Shown: piece by piece, positions 33,098-42,053 of the stretch
Position numbering within the stretch: the stretch's first letter is position 1
Layout of the letters: every line of letters begins with the position of its first letter
Assembly: GCF_006970445.1 (NCBI RefSeq)
Contig: NZ_CP033877.1
Location: 2,550,750-2,614,749 of the forward strand
Length of the DNA: 64,000 nucleotides
Reading direction: 5' to 3'
Source: Stenotrophomonas maltophilia
GTDB taxonomy: Bacteria > Pseudomonadota > Gammaproteobacteria > Xanthomonadales > Xanthomonadaceae
Program-made: the position numbers and the translations under genes
Notes under the pieces: generated by a model
Database searches by the model: none
Told to the model about the DNA's origin: nothing
What the model saw: only the letters and a program-made list of their open reading frames with translations

Positions 33098-33121
33098 GCC
33101 GGGCCGCGCGTGCGGCCCGGC
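33098..33121 (-). terminator. Hairpin between adhesin and lipoprotein genes
   Basis: GCCGGGCCGC pairs perfectly with GCGGCCCGGC around GCGT. It stands in the 61-bp gap between the adhesin stop and the lipoprotein start. It lacks a T-run on the minus strand, so partial termination or 3'-end protection of the adhesin message are both possible. Confidence 0.6.
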
Positions 33122-33129
33122 GGCGGGGA

Positions 33130-36100
33130 TCACCACTGGATGCCGGCACCGACGGCCACACCGGCCTCGCCACGGCTGTTGGTCGAACCGCTGAACTTGT
33201 AGATCCAGCGGCCGCCTTCGGAGACACCGGAGATGCCGAGCGCCACGCCCGATTCGCCGTTGTAGCTGCCAGCCGCGATCGAGGCCATGCTGCGGCCCGC
33301 CTCGCTGGGCTGCGGCAGCGCTGCGGTGGCCATCGCCGAGGCGATACCGGCCGAGGCACGGTTGTCGGTCTTGCGCAGGTCACGTTCGAAGCCGCCCATG
33401 CGCTCGTCGGTGTAGGCCTTGGACCAGTCCAGGGTCTGCGCCATGCCCGACTTCAGCTGGTCCACGTTGACCGCATCGGTACCGGCGGTGCCCGCAGCAA
33501 CGTTGCGCACCGTGGTCGGGCCGCTGCTGGTGCTGCCAAGGGTGACACTGTTGTAGTTGGTGGCACCGTTGACCGTTGTGTCGTAGCGGATGGTGCCCTG
33601 CTGAGAGGCCTGCAGCTGGCGCACGTTGACCGCATCGGTAGCCTGCGAGCCGTCGGCCACGTTGACCACCTGGCGTTCGGCACCGCTGGCGCCCACCGAA
33701 ACCGTGTTGGCCCGGTTCGCCACCGAACCCGCACCCAGCGCCACCGAGTTGTCGGCCTGCGCCTGCGAACCATTGCCCAGCGCGGTCGAGTTGGCACCGG
33801 CTGCGGTGGAGCCTGCACCGCCGGCGGCCGAGTTGGCACCGCTGGCGGACGGATCGGCCAGGTTGTTGGTGTTGTTGGCACGGAAGCTGCCGGCCACGTT
33901 GGTGATGTTCTGGATCTTCTGGTCCGTGTAGGACTTGGACTGGTCAATGGCGTAGTTCACGCCATTCTTCAGCTGGCCGACATTGGTCGCATCGTGGTCG
34001 TCCGAGCCATCGGCAACATGGGTGATCTTGCGCTCGCTGCCGCTGCTGCCGATCGACACCTCGCCAGCGGAGTTGCTGGCACCGGTCTGGCCGTAGGCGC
34101 CGGTATAGCCGCTCTGCGCGCCGACACTGGCCACCGAACCGGCACCCAGCGCCACGCTGTTGCCGGCACTGCTGCTGGCGCCGTTACCGACCGCCACGCT
34201 GTTGGCACCGGCTGCACTGGCCTGCGGACCGACCGCAACCGCTTCCGCACCGGCCGCGGTGGCTGCGGCTGCCGTCGAGTTCACCGCCAGGTAGGCACTG
34301 CCACCGCCACCGTTGGTGATGCGCTGGTTGAGGACCTTCAGCGAGCCATCGACGGCAGTGAAGGCGGCGGTGACGTTGTTGTAATCGCCGCTGGTGAAGG
34401 TGCCATCGGTGGCGATGCTGGAGATGCTGAACTTCGGCGCGGTCCACACATTGGTGGTGCCGTTGTAGGCGGTGGTGCCACCGAAGTAGTTGGCGATGGT
34501 GCTGTTCGTGCTGAACAGCTGGTCGCCAGTGATCGCATCACTGCTGCCGGCCAGGATGCTGCCGGCAGCGACGTTGGTCACCTTCACTGCACCCGTGCCG
34601 GTCCCCTTGAGCGTCACGCTGTTGACCACATTGCCAGCGCCATCGACGTCGTACTTCACGGCCAGCTTGTCGATCTCGCCGGTCTGGTCGGCAACGTTGG
34701 CCAGCGAGTTGCTGACCGCATCGAACGCGGTGCCGACATCGTTGTAGCTGCCCTTGGTCACGGTGCCGTTGGCGGCGACGTTGTTGATCGAGTAGGTCGG
34801 CGCGGTCAGCACGCCACTGGCGTTGACTGCTGCGCCACCGCCCAGATGGGTGGCCACTGCCTGGTTGGCGGCGAACAGCTGGGCACCATTGATGGCCTCG
34901 CTGCTGGTGGCACTGACCTGGCCCGGGCCGAGGTTGCGCAGCGTGGTGGCGGTGCCGGCCTGGCCCAGCGTGGCGCTGGCGTAGTTGACGCTGCCATCGG
35001 CGTTGAGGTCATAGCGCAGCGCCCCCTGCTCCGACGCCTGGAGCTGGCCCACGTTGACCGCATCGGTCGCCGCGGTACCGGCCGCCATGTTGGTGACCTG
35101 GCGCTCGGCACCGGCGGCGCCGATCGACACCGAGTTGGCACGATCGGCCAGGCTGCCCGCACCCACCGCGATGCTGTTGGCCGCCGTCGCCCGCGCATTG
35201 GTGCCGACCGCGATCGAATCGGTGCCACTGGCCACCGCTTCAGTGCCAGTCGAGTTCACCCGCAGGTATTTGGTACCTCCGTTGCGGATATCGGTGATCT
35301 GCGAGTTGAGGTTGACCAGCGAGCCATCCACCGCCGCGAAGGCATCGGTGGCATTGGTGTACAGGCCCTTGGCGATGGCGCCACCGGTGGAGATCGTGCT
35401 GATCTCGAACAGCGGTGCAGTGAAGATGCCGCTGGCAGGATCGAAGGCCGCACGACCACCGAAGAAGCCGGCGATCGCGCTGTTGGTGGCCGCCAGCTGG
35501 CCGCCGTTGACCGCTTCCAGGCTGCCGGCGGTGACCGCACCGGCGGCGAGGTTGCCGATGGTGGTGGTGCCGGTGCCTGCGCCGAGCGTGACCCGGCGAT
35601 AGTTAGGATTGCCGCCGGCGTCCAGATCGTAGGTCACCGCAGCATCCGCCACGCCGTTGATCAGGCTGATCGCGCCCTTCAACTGCGCCACGTTGACCGC
35701 GTCGGTGTTGACGCTGCCGGCGGCCACATTGGTGATCTGGCGCTCGCCGCCTCCGGCGGTGCCCACCGACACTTCACCCGCCGAGACCTGCGGTGCGGTG
35801 AGGCCATAGGCACTGTAGCTGGCCTGCGCGCCGCGCAGCGCGGCCGAGCGGTAGCCCAGCGCAACCGAGTTGGCCTGGTTGGAGGTGGATTCGGCACCCA
35901 GCAGGGTCTGCCCGTTGGCGGTACCGACGGCACTGTCACCGACGACGACCGAGTGGCCCATGCGCGCGGCATAGTCGGCCGTCGGCACGCCGGTGGGGTT
36001 GCTGGGATCGTTCACACCATCGCCGGGGAAGGCGACATTGGCATCGACCTTCGGCAGCTCGTGGCGTGCGTTGGCACCGATCACCACTTCCTTCGACCCG

Positions 36101-38823
36101 TTGGCGAAGGCGCCATCGCCCATCAGCACCTGGTAGTCCTGGGCCGCGTTGACGGCCCAGCAGGAAATGTCGGCCAGCGCGATGTCCAGGCACTTGGCCG
36201 CCCAGGCCGGAGAATCCTTCGGCAGCAGCAGGCCCAGCAAGCCCCCCGGATTGCCGTTGTTGATGTTGTAGATATAGCTGTCGGAGGTGACGCCACCGAT
36301 CAGGGTCAGGTGCGAGCTGCCACCCGTAGCCGCGCCGCCCAGACCGTTGAGCGTGCTGCCAACTGGCGACAGGTTGACCACCGGCAGGCCCAGCACATTG
36401 ACCGTCGAATAGGTCTGCATCACGTTGGCGTTGCTGAGCTTGAGATTGCCGTTGCTCAGGTAGCCGTTGCCGCCGAACAGGCTGGTGGTGGTCGGCCCGA
36501 TCAGCTGGCCGACATTGCCGACCAGGCCACCGGTACCGATGATCAGGCCCGCATTGGGATCGGCCGCCGCCGGCGCCTTCGGGCTGGTCGGCGGAATCGC
36601 CGAGGGTTTGGTCAGGCCGAGACCGCCCAGCGTGCCTCCCACCAGGCCGCCCACTGCGCTGCCCAGGTTGCCGATGGTGCCATTGAGATTGCCGTTGAGC
36701 AGGTTGCCCACCGCGCTGCCGACACTGCCCAGCGTGCTGCCCAGCACGCCACCCAGGCCGCTGGCGGGGCTGCCGGTGGTGCCGTTGAGAATGCCGCCGA
36801 CTGCTCCGCCGACCGTGCCGACGGTATTGTTGAGCGTGCCGCCCACCGCGCTGCCGACCTGGCCAACCGTGCCGTTGAGTGCACCACCCACTGCACTGCC
36901 AACCTGGCCGACCGTGCCGTTCAGCGCACCACCGACCGCGCCGCCGACAGTGCCGACAGTTCCGTTCAGAGCACCACCCACCGCACTGCCGACGGTACCG
37001 ACGGTGCCGTTCAGTGCGCCACCGACTGCGCTTACCGTGTTGTTGAGCGTACCGCCCACTGCGCCGCCGACGGTACCGACGGTACCGTTCAGTGCGCCAC
37101 CGACCGCGCCGACCGTGTTGTTGAGCGTGCCGCCCACTGCGCTGCCTACCTGGCCAACGGTGCCGTTCAGAGCTCCGCCCACCGCACCGCCGACGGTACC
37201 GACGGTACCGTTCAGTGCGCCACCGACCGCGCCGACCGCGTTGTTGAGCGTGCCGCCCACCGCGCTGCCTACCTGACCAACCGTTCCGTTGAGCGCGCCG
37301 CCCACTGCACTGCCAACAGTGCCGACAGTACCGTTCAGAGCACCGCCAACTGCACCACCAACTGCGCCGACCGTGTTGTTGAGCGTGCCGCCCACTGCGC
37401 CGCCTACCTGGCCAACGGTGCCGTTCAGAGCTCCGCCCACCGCACCGCCGACGGTGCCGACGGTACCGTTCAGTGCGCCACCGACCGCGCCGACCGCGTT
37501 GTTGAGCGTGCCGCCCACTGCGCTGCCTACCTGACCAACCGTTCCGTTGAGCGCGCCGCCCACTGCGCCGCCAACGGTGCCGACCGTGCCGTTCAGAGCA
37601 CCGCCAACTGCACTACCAACAGTGCCGACAGTACCGTTCAGAGCACCGCCAACTGCACCACCGACTGCGCCGACCGTGTTGTTGAGCGTGCCACCCACTG
37701 CGCTGCCAACCTGACCAACCGTTCCGTTGAGTGCGCCACCCACTGCACTACCAACGGTGCCGACCGTGCCGTTCAGCGCGCCGCCCACCGTGCTACCGAC
37801 CGCACCTGCGGCACCGTGAAGCGTCCCACCGACAGCGCCCACCGCTCCGCCCACCAGGTTGCCAACGCCCAGCGCGCTGTGCTGCGCGGCCACGGTCGTC
37901 TGTCCGGCCAGCTTCAGGTTGCGATCGGCGACTACTTCCTGGCCGTCCGGCGCCTGCACGCGCACCTTGCCGGCGACGCCGGCATCGAACGCGGCACTGA
38001 TGGCACGATCATGGGTTTCACCCGGCAGTTCTTCCTTGGCCGGCAGCGTGACCGCCGCCGTCGCCCTGGCCTGGCCCTGCCCTTCGATGTGATGGCCGGC
38101 GACCGCCAGATGCGTGTCGGCCTTGCCGTCGACGGTGGCTTTCAGCCCAGGCAGTGATCCGGCGGATGCACCGCTGAGGCCGGCGGCGGCCTGGGCACCC
38201 GTATCGATCGAAGCGACCTGGCGGCCAGCGATGCCGACCTTCGCCTTGGCGCGCGCATCGGCAGCGACGCCCAACGGTGCCTGCGCGCCGGGCGCAACGT
38301 GCGCAGCCAGCGATGCATCCACCTGTGCCGCCCTGCCCGCGGCGTTGCCCAGGCCAACATTGGCGCGGACATCAGCCGCCAGCGCCGGCACGGCCACCTG
38401 CTTCGGCGCGGTGTTCGCTGCCAGCTTCACCTGCACGGTGGCCGGCAATACGTCACGCACCACCGGCAGCGACGTGGTGTTCAACTGCAGGCCCAGGCGA
38501 GCGTCCGCACTGATTGCGGGGCTGCTCTGCGCCTGTCGCGCAGCGGCGGCCAGGGCCACTTCCGCGTCGACCTTGACCGGCATCGGCTGCGCATACTTCG
38601 CCGCAAGCGCTTGCAGGTCACGCAGCGATTGATTGGTTTCCGATGCCCCTGCGTGGCCGCTGGCCAGCGCACACAGCAGTGCCAGGGCCAGCGCGGTCGG
38701 CATCAGCAGGAAGGCGCGCGGATCGCGTGCGGCGCTGCCGCCGCTATCGCCGGTGGCCAGTTCCGAGGCCACAACCAGAGCATTGAGCTGGCGGTTCCAT
38801 ACACGCCGGTAGATGCGGTTCAT
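33130..38823 (-). CDS. Trimeric autotransporter adhesin (YadA/Hia family) with a glycine-rich repeat region
   Basis: The protein has 1,897 residues from the ATG at 38823 (a GGGGG element 8 bp before; the ATG at 38829 is too close to it). An extended signal peptide (MNRIYRRVWN..., cleaved near residue 60) opens it. Residues 349-677 are 23 tandem glycine-rich units. Then come YadA-type head repeats (SVALGYRSAAL, NSIAVGAGSLADRANSVSIG), HIM/neck stretches (ITNVAAGSVNTDAVNVAQLK, repeated several times), short stalks, and the C-terminal anchor (GIASAMATAALPQPSEAGRS to AGIQW). It should form a trimeric surface adhesin in the outer membrane. Confidence 0.92.
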   Translation of the reverse strand: MNRIYRRVWNRQLNALVVASELATGDSGGSAARDPRAFLLMPTALALALLCALASGHAGASETNQSLRDLQALAAKYAQPMPVKVDAEVALAAAARQAQSSPAISADARLGLQLNTTSLPVVRDVLPATVQVKLAANTAPKQVAVPALAADVRANVGLGNAAGRAAQVDASLAAHVAPGAQAPLGVAADARAKAKVGIAGRQVASIDTGAQAAAGLSGASAGSLPGLKATVDGKADTHLAVAGHHIEGQGQARATAAVTLPAKEELPGETHDRAISAAFDAGVAGKVRVQAPDGQEVVADRNLKLAGQTTVAAQHSALGVGNLVGGAVGAVGGTLHGAAGAVGSTVGGALNGTVGTVGSAVGGALNGTVGQVGSAVGGTLNNTVGAVGGAVGGALNGTVGTVGSAVGGALNGTVGTVGGAVGGALNGTVGQVGSAVGGTLNNAVGAVGGALNGTVGTVGGAVGGALNGTVGQVGGAVGGTLNNTVGAVGGAVGGALNGTVGTVGSAVGGALNGTVGQVGSAVGGTLNNAVGAVGGALNGTVGTVGGAVGGALNGTVGQVGSAVGGTLNNTVGAVGGALNGTVGTVGGAVGGTLNNTVSAVGGALNGTVGTVGSAVGGALNGTVGTVGGAVGGALNGTVGQVGSAVGGALNGTVGQVGSAVGGTLNNTVGTVGGAVGGILNGTTGSPASGLGGVLGSTLGSVGSAVGNLLNGNLNGTIGNLGSAVGGLVGGTLGGLGLTKPSAIPPTSPKAPAAADPNAGLIIGTGGLVGNVGQLIGPTTTSLFGGNGYLSNGNLKLSNANVMQTYSTVNVLGLPVVNLSPVGSTLNGLGGAATGGSSHLTLIGGVTSDSYIYNINNGNPGGLLGLLLPKDSPAWAAKCLDIALADISCWAVNAAQDYQVLMGDGAFANGSKEVVIGANARHELPKVDANVAFPGDGVNDPSNPTGVPTADYAARMGHSVVVGDSAVGTANGQTLLGAESTSNQANSVALGYRSAALRGAQASYSAYGLTAPQVSAGEVSVGTAGGGERQITNVAAGSVNTDAVNVAQLKGAISLINGVADAAVTYDLDAGGNPNYRRVTLGAGTGTTTIGNLAAGAVTAGSLEAVNGGQLAATNSAIAGFFGGRAAFDPASGIFTAPLFEISTISTGGAIAKGLYTNATDAFAAVDGSLVNLNSQITDIRNGGTKYLRVNSTGTEAVASGTDSIAVGTNARATAANSIAVGAGSLADRANSVSIGAAGAERQVTNMAAGTAATDAVNVGQLQASEQGALRYDLNADGSVNYASATLGQAGTATTLRNLGPGQVSATSSEAINGAQLFAANQAVATHLGGGAAVNASGVLTAPTYSINNVAANGTVTKGSYNDVGTAFDAVSNSLANVADQTGEIDKLAVKYDVDGAGNVVNSVTLKGTGTGAVKVTNVAAGSILAGSSDAITGDQLFSTNSTIANYFGGTTAYNGTTNVWTAPKFSISSIATDGTFTSGDYNNVTAAFTAVDGSLKVLNQRITNGGGGSAYLAVNSTAAAATAAGAEAVAVGPQASAAGANSVAVGNGASSSAGNSVALGAGSVASVGAQSGYTGAYGQTGASNSAGEVSIGSSGSERKITHVADGSDDHDATNVGQLKNGVNYAIDQSKSYTDQKIQNITNVAGSFRANNTNNLADPSASGANSAAGGAGSTAAGANSTALGNGSQAQADNSVALGAGSVANRANTVSVGASGAERQVVNVADGSQATDAVNVRQLQASQQGTIRYDTTVNGATNYNSVTLGSTSSGPTTVRNVAAGTAGTDAVNVDQLKSGMAQTLDWSKAYTDERMGGFERDLRKTDNRASAGIASAMATAALPQPSEAGRSMASIAAGSYNGESGVALGISGVSEGGRWIYKFSGSTNSRGEAGVAVGAGIQW
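36793..37779 (-). repeat. Coding tandem repeat: 23 units of 45 or 33 bp within the adhesin
   Basis: The units encode ALNGTVGTVGSAVGG-type 15-mers (19 copies) and TLNNTVGAVGG-type 11-mers (4 copies); 19x15 plus 4x11 equals the 329 codons spanned. The 11-mers are the 15-mer minus AVGG. Synonymous changes (gcg/gct/gca, acc/act) show the copies are not all recent. Array length is likely to vary between strains. Confidence 0.93.
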
Positions 38824-39058
38824 GAGCATTTCCCCCGTAGGCGAACAACTGGAATGTCAGTGGACTTGCCGTTAGGCAGGTGACTGACATTTCAGCGGTT
38901 GCAACGGCGGCGGTGCACTTCAATCCGGCACGGAAATCGCGCATTCCGGCAAATCCACGGTCGGAATCGGCAGCCGGTTATGCAGAAGCGGCAACACGAT
39001 CGGCAAGCGGATACGCAATTCCGGCATGAACGCCGCGAAAACCCTTACCGGACTTGGC
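38824..39058. other. Intergenic region upstream of the adhesin
   Basis: About 235 bp, containing the adhesin ribosome-binding GGGGG (38832-38836) and a near-palindrome TGCCGTTAGGCA (38867-38878). It must carry the adhesin promoter. I see no further gene in it. Confidence 0.4.
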
Positions 39059-40111
39059 TCAGGCCGGTTGGCCGATCTGCGCGGGCGCGCGCATCAGGGT
39101 GTCGCGCGGCAGTTCGCCGAATACCTTGCGGTAATTGTCGGCGAAGCGCGAGAGATCCCACAGGCCGCAACTCAGGGCGATGGCTTTCACTGAGCGGCGG
39201 CTGGAATCGGCCATCGACAGGCTGCGGCAGGCCGCGCACAGGCGCAGCATGGAGAGATAGCGGTTCGGCGAGGTTCCAAACAGGTCCTCGAACGCATAGC
39301 GCAGGCCGCGCTCGCTGACGCCTGCGGCATCACAGATCTCGTTCATGTAGATATTGCGGCGCAGGTTGAGCCGCATGAAGTTCTCTGCACGCTGCGCGAT
39401 CAGATAATGCGTGCGCCGCGCACGGCTGCAGCCCGGGCGATCCGCCGCACCGGCGCCCAGAAGAGCCTGCACATGCTCATGCAGCAGGCTTTCGGTTTCT
39501 TCCGGCTGCAGGCCTGCACCCTGCCCCAGCTGCAGGTGCAGCTGCTGGTAGTGGCGTGCCAGCGGCGTGGCTTCGCTGGCCAGGTTGAACAATGACAGTG
39601 CCTGGCCAGCAGGTGGCGTGCTGCGCAGGCTCAGTTCGGTCAGCTTGCGCTGCACGCGGGCCACCGGCACCAGCATCAGGGTCATGTGCGTGCCCGGGCT
39701 CAGGGTGAACTCACTGATGCCCTCCGGCATGATCGTCAGCGCCATTCCGGGCGTGAGCGGCACGCCATGGCACCAGCTCAGCGTTTCATCGGTGGCGTGC
39801 AGATACCCCAGCATCGCCCAGTCCGGCGGCAGCATGAAGCGGCCACGGCAATGGAAACCGCAACTGATGCTGCAGAACAGGGCTTCCTCGTGCACGCGCG
39901 AAGCGAACGCCGCACGTGGCCCATTGCCATCAAGCAGCAGCAGTTCGACATCACAGACACGAAGCACGCCGCTCAGCGTGGCCAGGTCTATCGACCGGAG
40001 GCCGCTGTCGTCGCTGTCTTCTACCCCACCATCGACCATGACAGTGTTGTCCCCCGTTGATCCGCCATGCGATGCGGCCCCCACTGCCTGACAGGGCGCG
40101 CATCGATCCAT
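39059..40111 (-). CDS. AraC-family transcriptional regulator
   Basis: The protein has 350 residues from the ATG at 40111, preceded by GGAAG 6 bp away. An AraC-type sensing domain (about 60-220) leads to two helix-turn-helices (IYMNEICDAAGVSERGLRYAFEDLFG; IALSCGLWDLSRFADNYRKVFGELP). It lies between the adhesin gene and the tad pilus operon and could control either. The effector is unknown. Confidence 0.85.
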   Translation of the reverse strand: MDRCAPCQAVGAASHGGSTGDNTVMVDGGVEDSDDSGLRSIDLATLSGVLRVCDVELLLLDGNGPRAAFASRVHEEALFCSISCGFHCRGRFMLPPDWAMLGYLHATDETLSWCHGVPLTPGMALTIMPEGISEFTLSPGTHMTLMLVPVARVQRKLTELSLRSTPPAGQALSLFNLASEATPLARHYQQLHLQLGQGAGLQPEETESLLHEHVQALLGAGAADRPGCSRARRTHYLIAQRAENFMRLNLRRNIYMNEICDAAGVSERGLRYAFEDLFGTSPNRYLSMLRLCAACRSLSMADSSRRSVKAIALSCGLWDLSRFADNYRKVFGELPRDTLMRAPAQIGQPA

Positions 40112-40731
40112 TAACCACTTCCGATGCCGTGCCGGCCGCACCGGCTTCGATGCGACCGACCAGGGAAATGCAATAGCTTGAATGCGAGTATGCCCAATAA
40201 TCCGCAAAGGTAAACCCGCGGACTTAAATGATAAAAATAGATACACAGGTGAAGAAAATGTCGGAGCGAGTGGCACGGTTTTCGCATGCACCCGGAAAGC
40301 GAATCACATTATCTACACGACAATGAATCGTTTTGCCTTCGAACGGATTTTCGTCACAGAAGCAATCTGAAATTTTCAGGTTTTCGGGGTTTCTGCCGAA
40401 TTTGCATATAGGTTCCAGTTGCAGCCAACCGCCATTCAGGCAAAGTCGATATCACGGTGATCCGGCCATCTGATCTGGCCGCACCCAGGGGGACAGCATG
40501 ACCACGCACGCATCATTGGATGCCTCGACCACCGGCCCCAAGCCGTGCGGTCGCGACCGTGCGGCCAATGTCCCGGCTGGAAACGATCACCCTGCTTGAG
40601 CACAGCGGGTCCATCCCGCCGTGCCTCCTCCGCCAGGACGCGCGGAGGCCCACGGACGATCCCGGCGGAGCCGGGCCACCGCCCAACGCAGGTGTACTGC
40701 ATCCGCAGACAGGTAGAGGGAGACATTGGTC
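40112..40731. other. AT-richer regulatory region between the AraC gene and flp
   Basis: This 620-bp spacer is clearly more AT-rich than the rest of the window in 40170-40440. It contains a sigma-54-type promoter (40271-40286), an AT-rich palindrome CTGAAATTTTCAG (40367-40379), and the ribosome-binding GAGGGAGA before flp. A 62-codon frame across 40182-40370 lacks coding character and is ignored. It may be the regulatory hub of the tad operon. Confidence 0.55.
40271..40286 (+). promoter_or_regulatory. Candidate sigma-54 promoter upstream of the tad operon
   Basis: TGGCACGGTTTTCGCA keeps the -24 GG and -12 GC separated by 10 bp, with the TGGCAC and near-TTGCA elements of RpoN promoters. It points at flp, but 446 bp upstream, so a long leader would follow. 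Confidence 0.5.
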
Positions 40732-40920
40732 ATGAACGCATCGATCCGCAAATTCCTGAAGGAAGAAGACGGTGTCACCGCGCTCGAGTACGGGCTGCTG
40801 GCTGCCGTCATCGCCGGCATCCTGATCGCGGTCGGCAACGACCAGATCAAGGGGTTCTTCGAAACGCTGTTCAAGAACCTCTCCGCACTGGCCACCAAGG
40901 CGTCGGGCTCGACGACCTAA
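40732..40920 (+). CDS. flp: Flp-type IVb pilin prepilin
   Basis: The protein has 62 residues. The leader ends in the prepilin site (EEDG|VTALEYGLLA), where the G/V cut by a TadV/CpaA peptidase leaves the E+5-containing mature pilin, followed by a hydrophobic helix (AVIAGILIAVG). This is the major subunit of the tad pilus. SD GAGGGAGA stands just upstream. Confidence 0.93.
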   Translation: MNASIRKFLKEEDGVTALEYGLLAAVIAGILIAVGNDQIKGFFETLFKNLSALATKASGSTT

Positions 40921-41009
40921 GCGGCGACCGCGCGCGGCCGGCAGGGCCGCGACGGCGGGGCGCATGGAACCAGGCGAAGACCGTCCAGTGACGGACGATG
41001 GAGTGTGCG

Positions 41010-41555
41010 ATGACACTGCTGGGACTGTTGGCCATCGGCGTGTGCCTGCGGATCGCGATCAGTGATCTGTATGCCCGCCGGGTGCCCAACACCTGGCTCG
41101 TCGCCGCATGCGTGATCGCCACTGCGGTGATCGTCGTCGGCCAGTTCAGCGCGCCGCGCCAGCCGTGGCTGCCCCACGTTGCCGGCGCGGCGCTCGGCCT
41201 GTTGGCGCTGCTGCCGTTCTATGCCCTGCGCTGGATGGGCGCCGGCGACGTGAAGTTCTTCGCTGTACTGGGGCTGATGCTGGGCTGGCAGGCGCTGCTG
41301 CCGGTCTGGCTGGTGGCCAGCCTCGCGGCCGGGTTGCACGCCGTGCTGGTGCTGGCTGGCCGGCGCCTTGGCGTGCTGCTGCCCGGCCACCTGCAGATGC
41401 AGGTCAATCGCACCAGCACGCAGTGGCAGGCACACCCGGCACTGCGCGATATGCAGGCGGCCCGCCAGGGACGACGTGGCATTCCCTATGCAGCCTACCT
41501 GGCACTCGCCGCCATCGGTTGGGTGCTGGCCCGCATCTACGGAGGTGCACCATGA
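41010..41555 (+). CDS. cpaA: Prepilin peptidase TadV/CpaA
   Basis: The protein has 181 residues from the ATG at 41010 (GGAG 6 bp before). It is a polytopic A24-family aspartyl protease; the catalytic GAGDVKFFA motif is present, and the first aspartate lies in SDLYARRVPN. It cuts the Flp leader. Its stop overlaps the tadE start (ATGA). Confidence 0.9.
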   Translation: MTLLGLLAIGVCLRIAISDLYARRVPNTWLVAACVIATAVIVVGQFSAPRQPWLPHVAGAALGLLALLPFYALRWMGAGDVKFFAVLGLMLGWQALLPVWLVASLAAGLHAVLVLAGRRLGVLLPGHLQMQVNRTSTQWQAHPALRDMQAARQGRRGIPYAAYLALAAIGWVLARIYGGAP

Positions 41556-42028
41556 ACACCCGCAGCCCACGCCTGCAACGCGGTGTCGCCAGCATCGAGT
41601 TCGCCCTGATGCTGATGCTCGGCCTGTTACCGCTGCTGCTGTTCACCTTCTCGGGGGTGATGATCATGGCGGCACAGCAGACCCTGGCCACCGCCTCGGC
41701 CGAGGGCGCGCGTGCCTCGCTGCGCTACGGCACCGCCGGCGAACGGCGCACGGCCGCCTGCGTCGCCGCACGCACATCGATGCAGTGGCTGCTGCAGTTC
41801 TCCAAGCAGAACGTGGACTGCAGCGCAGGGGGCAGCAGCGCCATCGTGGTGTCGGCACAGGCGCCCTGCGCCGGCCTGGCCACGGCCCAGTGCATGACCG
41901 TGACAGTCAGCTACGACTACGCCAGCTATCCCTTCCTGCCCGGCACCGCCACGCTCTACAAGTGGGTGATGCAGGCTCCCATCCGCAGCGTCGCGGTCGC
42001 CCAGCTCGATCTCGGCAGCGGCAATTGA
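41552..42028 (+). CDS. tadE: TadE-like minor pseudopilin
   Basis: The protein has 158 residues. An N-terminal type-IV-prepilin-like segment (QRGVASIEFALMLMLGLLPLLLF) with E+5 and a membrane helix, then a short cysteine-containing periplasmic part. It matches TadE minor pilin pseudopilins, which prime or tip the pilus. ATGA overlap with cpaA. Confidence 0.87.
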   Translation: MNTRSPRLQRGVASIEFALMLMLGLLPLLLFTFSGVMIMAAQQTLATASAEGARASLRYGTAGERRTAACVAARTSMQWLLQFSKQNVDCSAGGSSAIVVSAQAPCAGLATAQCMTVTVSYDYASYPFLPGTATLYKWVMQAPIRSVAVAQLDLGSGN

Positions 42029-42053
42029 TGATCGGTACTTTGGAGACGGTTCC

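Noticed and set aside
36793..37779. Regular repeats of 33-45 bp as a possible CRISPR array
   Set aside because: There are no unique spacers between repeats; the units are directly adjacent and encode in-frame protein repeats.
33994..38157. A 1,387-codon open frame on the plus strand across the adhesin
   Set aside because: It is antisense to the adhesin and stays open only because the coding repeats have period divisible by three and few T/A codons; the adhesin strand has clear family domains.
40182..40370. A 62-codon frame before flp
   Set aside because: It crosses the sigma-54 promoter and AT-rich DNA, and has no ribosome-binding sequence or recognisable protein.
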